NCBI GenBank assembly: GCA_003694495.1 | Contig: RFJO01000100.1 | Location: 1 to 13,385 of the forward strand | Source of the DNA: Candidatus Woesearchaeota archaeon | GTDB lineage: Archaea > Nanobdellota > Nanobdellia > SCGC-AAA011-G17 > GW2011-AR17 | Direction: 5' to 3' | DNA length: 13,385 nt | Made by a program: the position numbers and the translations under genes | Notes under the pieces: model-generated | Database searches by the model: none | Told to the model about the DNA's origin: nothing | What the model saw: the letters and a program-made list of their open reading frames with translations, nothing else | Shown here: one piece after another, positions 1 through 5,480 of the stretch | Position numbering within the stretch: the stretch's first letter is position 1 | Layout of the letters: the number at the start of each line of letters is the position of its first letter

Positions 1-1
1 A

Positions 2-796
2 ATAATAATTTTAGGTTTAATATTTATAATATTCAAAGGAACGTCTATATTTAACAACGCTGACATATTTAAAACAAAACAATATTTTTACTTATTCCAG
101 AACAAGTTATTGTTATTTAAGTTTGCGAACATTATCGGATTAGGAACATTTTTATTATTAATTGTCTTGGTTACTTATACAATGTTTAAAAAAAGGTCTG
201 TACAGCAGAAGTATGACTTATTTTCCAAAATTTATGATACATTAGAATGGCCTCTTGAAAAGTTTTTGTTTAGCAAATGGAGAAAAAAAGTTATCACAAA
301 ATTCAAGGGCAAGGTTTTAGAGGTTGGCGTTGGCACAGGAAAGAATTTGCAATATTATAATGATGACGTAAATGTTGTTGGTATAGATATAAGCCAAAAA
401 ATGCTTAACAAAGCAATTGACAGGTCTAAAAATTTGAAAAATGTTTCGTTGTTAAAGATGGACGCCCAAGATCTTAAATTTAAAGATAACACTTTTGACA
501 TAGTGTTTTGCACTTTTGTTTTATGTTCTGTACCAGACCCTGTTAAGACCTTAAAGGAGATGAAAAGGGTTTGCAAACCCGGCGGCAAGCTTGTCATGAT
601 TGAGCACGTAAAAAGCAAAAACTGGCTGGTTTGGTTATTCCAGAAGATACATAACCCTTTTACGTTTTACTTATTTGGATTTAATATAGACAGAGACACT
701 ATAGGCAATATAAAGAAAGCAGGCTTAACCATAACTAAAGACAAAAAATTAGCTCTTTTTGATGTATTCAGGCAAATAGAGGCTACTTGTAAATAA
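2..796 (+). CDS. Membrane-anchored class I SAM-dependent methyltransferase (5' end probably outside window)
   Basis: A Rossmann-type SAM methyltransferase of the UbiE/phospholipid-methyltransferase style. The SAM-binding motif I V-L-E-V-G-V-G-T-G is at 314-340, the acidic end of strand 2 (G-I-D) at about 380-388, V-P-D-P at 530-541, and the K-P-G-G-K-L strand turn from about 578. The segment Y-D-L-F-S-K-I-Y-D just before the domain is typical of the start of this family. The reading frame is open from base 2 with no stop, and the extra codons encode two hydrophobic stretches (2-31 and about 131-187) separated by a polar linker, so I read the gene as entering from the left with an N-terminal membrane part. 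Alternative starts are TTG at 110 (one helix kept) or ATG at 182 (soluble enzyme of about 205 residues). The substrate cannot be told; a membrane lipid or quinone is an inference. Its 3' end overlaps the convergent minus-strand gene by 14 bases. Confidence 0.8.
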   Translation: MIILGLIFIIFKGTSIFNNADIFKTKQYFYLFQNKLLLFKFANIIGLGTFLLLIVLVTYTMFKKRSVQQKYDLFSKIYDTLEWPLEKFLFSKWRKKVITKFKGKVLEVGVGTGKNLQYYNDDVNVVGIDISQKMLNKAIDRSKNLKNVSLLKMDAQDLKFKDNTFDIVFCTFVLCSVPDPVKTLKEMKRVCKPGGKLVMIEHVKSKNWLVWLFQKIHNPFTFYLFGFNIDRDTIGNIKKAGLTITKDKKLALFDVFRQIEATCK

Positions 797-1556
797 AATA
801 ATACATGTACGCTACCAATGCTACAATTGCTACCAACAACGAAACTGCCAAAGTTACAAAAGCCGAGGTTGTGTGTAGCAGTAAAATTGCAACAATCGTA
901 AACAATAAGCTAAACACAAAGAAGGGTCTTGACCCCATAAACACCTTAAACCCGTCAAGTTCTGGCAACGGCAGCATGTCATAAACAATCATTACAGAAT
1001 AAATAAATATTGCCTTATCAAACATCCCGGACGAGTTGAAGATTTTAAATATAATGGTTAACAACAACAACGCAAAAGGCCCGGCAAATGCAATTTTAGC
1101 CTGTTCAAAATCTGTCACGTCTTCAAACTTTCTCCCAATCCTGTGTGCCTTAATTTTAATCAAGTTGTATGAGCTCACTGCAGCCCAATAAAGTTTCCCG
1201 TTTGAGAACAGCATTACGCCTAGCGCCATTAACACTCCTAACGGAAATTGTTCAAGTTTTATCTTTAACCCGAAAAACTTTACTTCTTTCGGGAACGTGT
1301 CATGCGCTTTCAGGTTAAGCTTTTTCAACCCCCAAGTTTTAAACTCGCTGTTAAACCCTTGTTTTCTCACGACAAAATCGTGCCCCATATCATGCACAAT
1401 CAACCCTATAAGAACAATCACAAATACTTTAGCAAAATTGCTTAACCAGTATGCAAGCTCAAACACATCCCTTCCGTCGTTAAAAGCAAACACAAAGCTA
1501 AGTAGAATGCTAGCAATAAGAAAACTTTTAACTTCTTTTTTTGTGTATATGAACAC
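783..1556 (-). CDS. Site-2-protease-like (M50-type) membrane protein with HDxxH variant motif
   Basis: A 257-residue polytopic membrane protein resembling archaeal M50 metalloproteases. The zinc motif position reads H-D-M-G-H (residues 55-59, bases 1380-1394), at the end of a hydrophobic helix, followed by an F-V-V-R-K-Q-G-F segment as in this family. The second metal motif is L-P-L-P-E-L-D-G (residues 195-202, Asp201 at 954-956). An A-F-A-G-P motif sits at 157-161. These proteins cleave substrates within the membrane; here Asp replaces the usual catalytic Glu, so activity is uncertain. Start is GTG at 1556, the only plausible one before the motif; it lies within the 3' end of the TraB-family gene (29-base overlap), implying translational coupling in a two-gene operon. 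Confidence 0.8.
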   Translation of the reverse strand: MFIYTKKEVKSFLIASILLSFVFAFNDGRDVFELAYWLSNFAKVFVIVLIGLIVHDMGHDFVVRKQGFNSEFKTWGLKKLNLKAHDTFPKEVKFFGLKIKLEQFPLGVLMALGVMLFSNGKLYWAAVSSYNLIKIKAHRIGRKFEDVTDFEQAKIAFAGPFALLLLTIIFKIFNSSGMFDKAIFIYSVMIVYDMLPLPELDGFKVFMGSRPFFVFSLLFTIVAILLLHTTSAFVTLAVSLLVAIVALVAYMYYFIYK

Positions 1557-2235
1557 TTTTTTTTGCCTCTATTATTTTTATTATATCCTTCTCATGCCCT
1601 GCCCCAACAAAAGCCACGATTTTATCTTCTTTATATGTGTTCATGAGATTATATAAATTTTTTGCCATGTAAACATTTCTCTCTTTCACTAAAGCCTTAT
1701 AGAATCCAGGGTAACGTTTTTTTGTTTTTTTAAGAAGCTTGTTTACAACGCTTTCATCTGGCACTTTCCTCAGGTCAAAAATTTCTACTTCAGGTTTTCT
1801 TAATATTACTGCTTTAATTATATCCCACAAAAACCTTAACTTTTCTTTCCATGTAATGTACTTGAAAAGATGGTTAATGGTTATTCTTATATCTTGGTCT
1901 ATAAGCGCAACATTTGCACCAATTTTCGCGGCTTCAATTGCTGCAGTTTTCATTTCGCTTCCAGGAAGCACGCCAACACTTTTCCCGATTTTTTCTTCAA
2001 CCCACGCACCAATCAATGCAAACAACATTCCTTTTATCCCAAGATGCTTAAACATTTTCCAGTTAAACTTTTGTTTAGTTTTTTTCTTTTTCATTAACGC
2101 CAGAAATCTATCCTTGTCAAGTTCTATCGCCACAACTTTTGGTTTATATTCATTTATAACTTGTTTAACCTGTTTAACGCTTTCTATAGCCACGTGAGAT
2201 GTTCCGACAATTATTAAATTCTCAAATATTTGCAT
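1528..2235 (-). CDS. TraB/PrgY-family protein, short form without membrane tail
   Basis: A 235-residue protein with the whole motif series of the TraB/PrgY (pheromone shutdown, TIKI/EreA-like) superfamily: G-T-S-H-V at residues 11-15, V-A-I-E-L-D at 35-40, P-G-S-E-M at 91-95, A-L-I-D-Q-D-I at 110-116, V-K-E-R-N-V-Y-M-A at 183-191 and the second His motif G-A-G-H at 211-214. The conserved Glu/His residues are thought to bind metal; the function of archaeal members is not settled. Typical archaeal members are longer and end in several membrane helices; this one stops soon after G-A-G-H with a basic tail. The immediate downstream overlapping gene encodes a membrane protein. ATG at 2235 fits a leaderless transcript. 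Confidence 0.88.
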   Translation of the reverse strand: MQIFENLIIVGTSHVAIESVKQVKQVINEYKPKVVAIELDKDRFLALMKKKKTKQKFNWKMFKHLGIKGMLFALIGAWVEEKIGKSVGVLPGSEMKTAAIEAAKIGANVALIDQDIRITINHLFKYITWKEKLRFLWDIIKAVILRKPEVEIFDLRKVPDESVVNKLLKKTKKRYPGFYKALVKERNVYMAKNLYNLMNTYKEDKIVAFVGAGHEKDIIKIIEAKKSVHIHKKRS

Positions 2236-2247
2236 TTTATTAGAAAA

Positions 2248-2271
2248 ATATTTAAATACTTAAAAAGTTTC
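2248..2271. promoter_or_regulatory. Divergent AT-rich promoter region
   Basis: The 72-base gap between the divergent TraB-family and PRC-barrel genes holds a perfect palindromic box TATTTAAATA at 2249-2258. On the minus strand the motif AAACTTTTTAAG (2260-2271) lies about 29 bases before the ATG at 2235, the spacing of an archaeal TATA box in a leaderless transcript. On the plus strand the palindrome lies about 54 bases before ATG 2308, leaving a leader of roughly 25-30 bases. Inferred from motif and spacing only. Confidence 0.5.
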
Positions 2272-2294
2272 CTTTTTCATAATTAAAAAAACAA

Positions 2295-2300
2295 AGGGGG
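2295..2300 (+). promoter_or_regulatory. Shine-Dalgarno site of the PRC-barrel gene
   Basis: A G-run (aggggg) 7 bases before the ATG at 2308; the other genes with leaders here use GGAGG or GGTG. It supports the chosen start. Confidence 0.45.
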
Positions 2301-2307
2301 ATTTTAC

Positions 2308-2583
2308 ATGTTGAAAATTAAAAACATAACTGACGTTTGGGGAATGCAGGTTTTTACTGATGCAGGTGAATATTTTGGTGATGTTGAAGAAGGTATTTTA
2401 ACTTCTAACAAGGTTAGCGGTTGGAGGATAAGGGCAACCAGGAACTCTTTCTTGACAAAGATTCTTGGCGGTGCCAAAGGTGTTATTGTACCTCACCAGC
2501 TGGTAAAAGCAATCGGCGACATAATGATAATATCTAAGTCGGCTGTGCCATCTTATGACGAAGAAGAATCAGAGGAAGATTAA
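2308..2583 (+). CDS. PRC-barrel domain protein
   Basis: A 91-residue single-domain protein. The pattern I-T-D-V-W-G-M-Q-V-F-T-D-A-G-E-Y-F-G-D-V (residues 7-26), then a K-V-x-G-W-R-I strand, a linker and a final strand ending V-P-H-Q-L-V-K-A-I-G-D, is that of the small archaeal PRC-barrel proteins. Bacterial relatives are RimM and the photosynthetic reaction-centre H subunit; stand-alone archaeal forms are linked to RNA processing/ribosomes or, in haloarchaea, to cell division, so the role here is open. It ends in a strongly acidic tail (D-E-E-E-S-E-E-D). It starts at ATG with a G-rich ribosome-binding site and appears to be a single-gene unit, as a new promoter follows. Confidence 0.85.
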   Translation: MLKIKNITDVWGMQVFTDAGEYFGDVEEGILTSNKVSGWRIRATRNSFLTKILGGAKGVIVPHQLVKAIGDIMIISKSAVPSYDEEESEED

Positions 2584-2587
2584 ACAC

Positions 2588-2605
2588 AAACTTTATATAT
2601 TAAAG
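2588..2605 (+). promoter_or_regulatory. Archaeal TATA-type promoter for the membrane-protein triplet
   Basis: The motif AAACTTTATATATTAAAG lies in the 42-base gap after the PRC-barrel gene. Its centre is about 29 bases before the ATG at 2626, where there is no ribosome-binding site, so a leaderless mRNA is likely. The same motif style recurs before the gene at 12531. Confidence 0.6.
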
Positions 2606-2625
2606 TATTCTTAAATTAATTAAAT

Positions 2626-3171
2626 ATGACAGCACTAGGCGAGGCGGTACAGTTTCTTATTGACTTTGGATTCTTTGATGTAATTCTTCCTTTCTTGTTA
2701 GTGTTTACGGTAGTGTTCGGCATATTAGAAAAAACCAAAATTTTTGGCACTGAGAAAGTTGGAGATAAAGAATTTGCCAAAAAAAATATTAATTCAATGA
2801 TTGCTTTCGTGATAGCTTTTTTCACGATAGCTGCCAAAGAAGTTGTCATGGCGTTACAGTTGTCTTTACCCAAGGTTGCTTTAACATTAATTATAGTGGT
2901 ATGTTTCATGTTATTGGCAGGCTCGTTCATGAGTGATAAAGAGTTCAGTTTTGAAAACCGTAAAGGCTGGAAGATAACTTTAACTTTCATTATGTTCATT
3001 GCAATAATCTTGATTTTTCTTGACGCTTTTGGGTGGTTAACGCCAATTATAGATTGGATTGTGTTTGACGAAAGTGTTTTATTAGTGCCTTTGGTCACAT
3101 TGGCTGTGGTTATAGGCACGATAGTTTTTGTAGTAGGCGGCAAGCCAAAATCATCAGGAGGAGATGAATAA
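2626..3171 (+). CDS. Polytopic membrane protein, first of a paralogous triplet
   Basis: A 181-residue membrane protein of unknown function with about five hydrophobic helices (roughly residues 17-34, 56-70, 83-102, 116-136 and 151-171). Helix 1 ends in the motif G-I-L-E-K-T-K-I-F-G (32-41), which recurs almost exactly in the next two genes. A Lys/Asp/Glu-rich loop (43-53) follows it. It starts at a leaderless-type ATG. The stop codon abuts the next ATG without a gap, so the three genes form one operon and probably one membrane complex. The neighbouring pilus-type ATPase and platform genes suggest an accessory role in that machine, but no catalytic motif is seen. Confidence 0.75.
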   Translation: MTALGEAVQFLIDFGFFDVILPFLLVFTVVFGILEKTKIFGTEKVGDKEFAKKNINSMIAFVIAFFTIAAKEVVMALQLSLPKVALTLIIVVCFMLLAGSFMSDKEFSFENRKGWKITLTFIMFIAIILIFLDAFGWLTPIIDWIVFDESVLLVPLVTLAVVIGTIVFVVGGKPKSSGGDE

Positions 3172-3741
3172 ATGGCAGTAGATTTTTTAGAAGTCATAAG
3201 AAGCATTGAATCAATGGGTGTGTACGAGGTATTGTTACCATTCATATTAACTTTTACTATAGTTTTTGCAATCTTGGAAAAAGCCAAACTTTTTGGCAAA
3301 TCACCGCAAACCAGAAACTTTAACATTGTTATTGGGCTAGTGATTGCTTTTTTCATGGTTCGTTCAACATCCTTGGTAGACATCATAAACCTGTTCCTTC
3401 CTAGGGTATCATTCGTAGTATTATTATTTTTAATGTTTTTATTAATCTTAGGCATATTTGGCACAGGCTCAGACTGGGGCAAAGGCTTGCCATTCTTTTT
3501 AGCTTTAGTTGGTTCGTTCATTGGCATATTTTGGGCAATTTACGGTTCGTTGCCCGGCACTGGCGGTTCATCTTTGCCAGCATGGCTTACTTTAGATCCG
3601 ATGAACAAAGGTTACTTGCTGTTTGGCGCTATAATCTTGTTGATTGTAATGATGTTCAGGGAGAAAAAACCTGATTCAGGCAAATGGCTTAAACAAGCTT
3701 ATGAAGAATTATCAGATCCAAGTAAATTCGGGAGGAAATAA
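3172..3741 (+). CDS. Polytopic membrane protein, second of a paralogous triplet
   Basis: A 189-residue relative of the preceding protein. It repeats the leading amphipathic segment plus helix (V-Y-E-V-L-L-P-F-I-L-T-F-T-I-V-F) and the motif A-I-L-E-K-A-K-L-F-G (33-42), then a predicted helix with V-I-A-F-F-M-V (57-63), matching V-I-A-F-F-T-I in the first copy. Two or three more helices follow (about 80-97, 105-124 and 148-162). A small Gly/Ser-rich loop (126-134) lies between the last two. Unlike its sisters it has a charged 25-residue cytosolic-looking C-terminus with Lys/Glu. Translation starts directly after the previous stop, with a GGAGGAG Shine-Dalgarno inside the end of the first gene (about 3158-3165). 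Function unknown. Confidence 0.75.
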   Translation: MAVDFLEVIRSIESMGVYEVLLPFILTFTIVFAILEKAKLFGKSPQTRNFNIVIGLVIAFFMVRSTSLVDIINLFLPRVSFVVLLFLMFLLILGIFGTGSDWGKGLPFFLALVGSFIGIFWAIYGSLPGTGGSSLPAWLTLDPMNKGYLLFGAIILLIVMMFREKKPDSGKWLKQAYEELSDPSKFGRK

Positions 3742-4278
3742 ATGGCAACTATACTAGACATAGGCATACTGAACTACTTTGTGCCGGCTTTTGTGTTTTT
3801 GTTAATTTATGGTATAGTTTTAGCTATATTAGAAAAAACTAAAATCTTTGGTGATAATAAGGCAATAAACCAGATCCTTGCATTTTCTGTCGGCGTATTA
3901 TTCATTTTAACTCCTGACTTGGTTGGCGTAATTCGGATAATCACCCCTTGGTTCACCATAATGTGGATTTTTATTTTCCTTATAATTGCAATATTTTTGT
4001 TTGTAGGGATAAGCCAGGGCGACGTTGCAAAAGCTTTCCGTGAAAAAACTTTGATTTGGATAATTGTTGTAATTAGCATAGGCATTTTTATTTTTGCGTT
4101 GACACAAGCTTACGGTACACAAATTCATAGCATTTACGCTGGAGAAAACGCAACCGAACAATCCGGCTTAAACCAAGCCATCGGCCAGATATTATTTCAT
4201 CCAAGGGTGTTAGGCATGTTATTCTTGTTGGTTGTAGCTGCGCAAGCTGTCAAAATGATTAGCGGAAGTTCAAAATAG
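3742..4278 (+). CDS. Polytopic membrane protein, third of a paralogous triplet
   Basis: A 178-residue third paralogue. The diagnostic motif I-L-E-K-T-K-I-F-G is at residues 29-37, after helix 1 (12-30). The DNA coding it (from 3826) is nearly identical to that of the first copy (from 2722). Further helices lie at about 46-58, 70-90, 103-121 and 153-171. It lacks the charged leading segment of copies 1 and 2 and is more diverged overall. It is read from ATG directly following the TAA of copy 2, with GGAGG at about 3731-3736 as ribosome-binding site. It ends 8 bases before the convergent coiled-coil gene. Function unknown; a hetero-oligomer of the three copies is an inference. Confidence 0.75.
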   Translation: MATILDIGILNYFVPAFVFLLIYGIVLAILEKTKIFGDNKAINQILAFSVGVLFILTPDLVGVIRIITPWFTIMWIFIFLIIAIFLFVGISQGDVAKAFREKTLIWIIVVISIGIFIFALTQAYGTQIHSIYAGENATEQSGLNQAIGQILFHPRVLGMLFLLVVAAQAVKMISGSSK

Positions 4279-4296
4279 AAAAAGAATTATTTTTTA
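4277..4296. terminator. Bidirectional A/T-tract terminator between convergent genes
   Basis: Between the convergent stops lies a run of A followed by GAATTA and a run of six T. Both strands therefore present a T-tract just past their stop codon, the usual archaeal intrinsic termination signal. No strong stem is needed or seen. Confidence 0.4.
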
Positions 4297-5015
4297 TGTT
4301 CTCTAAGTTTTTCTGTAATGCTTGCAAGTTCTTTGATGTTAGACGATAAAGGCTCAAGTATCTTTTCGAAAACTTTTTCTAAAGCTTTCATTTCGCTTCC
4401 GATTTCAGTGATCCCTTTGCTATACTCATCTACCTTCCCTAGAACAGCAGCTTGCAAGTTATCAAACCTGTTTTGTATTCTTAATATTTCTTGTTTAATA
4501 GCTTCAGTTTCGTCTGCCATTTGAGCTTTCCATGTGGTAATGTCGCCGACTGAAGCCATAAGCTCTCTCCACTTTTCATCAATTATTTCTTCAACAATAG
4601 ATTGTATATCATCGTAATTAAAGCTGCTAGAAGGCATCACTGGTTGTTGTTGCGCTGCCATTGCCATTTCGTTAGCTGAAGGCATGTAAGATGTTGTGGC
4701 TGGCGCAGCAGGTTCAGGTATTGTTGCCTGTTGTGCTGGTGTTTCTTGATTAGGATTTGGTACAGGTATTTCCGGTTCTTTTTCAATTTCAGAAATCTGC
4801 ATTTCTTCTGAAGGCTGATATTGTTCGTTTGCCATATTCCCTCCTTGTGGCGCATTCTGCACCTCTTTTTTTATGTTAGCTTGATTGATTGCTTCATTTA
4901 TTTGTTGAAGCATATAACCTTGCGACTGCAGTGTTTGAATTATTTCTTCGTTACTTTTTCCTTGGTTCATTAAGTTCAGTACAACATCAGTCGGTGGTGT
5001 CTGTCCGTTTGCCAT
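4287..5015 (-). CDS. UBA-like plus coiled-coil protein with Gln/Pro-rich linker
   Basis: A 242-residue soluble protein in three parts. Residues about 8-48 look like a small three-helix (UBA/CUE-like) module with the pattern L-M-N-Q-G-K-S-N-E-E-I-I-Q-T-L-Q-S-Q-G-Y. Residues about 50-130 are a low-complexity linker rich in Gln, Pro, Ala and Glu. Residues about 133-242 are charged helices with heptad-like spacing, beginning I-V-E-E-I-I-D-E-K-W-R-E-L and containing L-G-K-V-D-E-Y. I recognise this architecture as one found near pilus-type genes in DPANN-like archaea, from memory and without a database check. No membrane helix or catalytic motif. The ATG at 5015 lies inside the end of the upstream coiled-coil gene (29-base overlap), so the two are translationally coupled. 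A cytoplasmic scaffold is an inference. Confidence 0.75.
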   Translation of the reverse strand: MANGQTPPTDVVLNLMNQGKSNEEIIQTLQSQGYMLQQINEAINQANIKKEVQNAPQGGNMANEQYQPSEEMQISEIEKEPEIPVPNPNQETPAQQATIPEPAAPATTSYMPSANEMAMAAQQQPVMPSSSFNYDDIQSIVEEIIDEKWRELMASVGDITTWKAQMADETEAIKQEILRIQNRFDNLQAAVLGKVDEYSKGITEIGSEMKALEKVFEKILEPLSSNIKELASITEKLREHKK

Positions 5016-5391
5016 TTTTCTTGTTAAGTTCTTCTTCTATTATTCTTCTAACATCTTTCGGTGTTACAAATGTTAATGGATTCCATAGGTTAATATATTT
5101 TTCCAAAACTTTCAATGAATCTTTTCTGGCAAAGTTTTTTGCTTCATCAGTCAAATGCTTGATTATGTTTTTCATGTTATTCATATCATTTTTCATATCA
5201 TCAATTTCTTTTTCAAGCGACTTTATTTCCCTTATAAGTTTTTTATACTCAGCAATCATATTTTGGTTCATAACCAGCATACGTTCGCCAAGCTCAGAAT
5301 TTTTGCTTTCAAGCACCCTTATTCTGTTGGTTAATTCTATTACAAGGTCCTGCATACTATATCCTTGCTGTTGCGGTTGTGCATTCTCCAT
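4987..5391 (-). CDS. Small coiled-coil protein
   Basis: A 134-residue protein with a Gln-rich N-terminus (residues 1-12), a long coiled coil of about 75 residues (15-90) rich in Lys/Glu/Met/Asn with regular Leu/Ile/Met spacing, and a compact C-terminal part N-L-W-N-P-L-T-F-V-T-P-K-D-V-R-R-I-I-E-E-E-L (105-126). Coiled-coil length and the neighbouring ATPase recall the cytoplasmic ArlC/D/E-type proteins of the archaellum, but I see no specific shared motif, so this is only an analogy. It is transcribed divergently from the ATPase gene from the shared gap 5392-5480. GGTAA directly before ATG 5391 is a weak ribosome-binding site. Confidence 0.72.
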   Translation of the reverse strand: MENAQPQQQGYSMQDLVIELTNRIRVLESKNSELGERMLVMNQNMIAEYKKLIREIKSLEKEIDDMKNDMNNMKNIIKHLTDEAKNFARKDSLKVLEKYINLWNPLTFVTPKDVRRIIEEELNKKNGKRTDTTD

Positions 5392-5420
5392 TTTACCAAA
5401 AAGTATTTTAAGTTAACAGT

Positions 5421-5452
5421 CTAATATAAAATATACATATACTTATTTAATA
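5421..5452. promoter_or_regulatory. Divergent promoter between coiled-coil operon and secretion ATPase
   Basis: The 89-base gap is almost pure A/T. For the minus strand, a TATA-like run (complement of TAATATAAAATATA, 5422-5435) lies about 38 bases before ATG 5391. For the plus strand, CTTATTTAATA (5442-5452) lies about 34 bases before ATG 5481, leaving a leader of roughly 9 bases that includes GTGGTAAC. Spacing-based inference only; it suggests that the coiled-coil pair and the ATPase operon are co-regulated. Confidence 0.5.
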
Positions 5453-5480
5453 AGTTGTGTGAGAATTTAAAAGTGGTAAC

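Noticed and set aside
1739..2197. Plus-strand frame opposite the TraB-family gene
   Set aside because: Ser/Ile/Phe-rich shadow; all TraB motifs are on the minus strand.
2616..3527. Long minus-strand open frame (303 residues) opposite the first two membrane proteins
   Set aside because: Its product is low-complexity Asn/Thr/Ile/Lys text as expected from the complement of hydrophobic codons; the plus-strand proteins have repeated motifs, ribosome-binding sites and perfect spacing.
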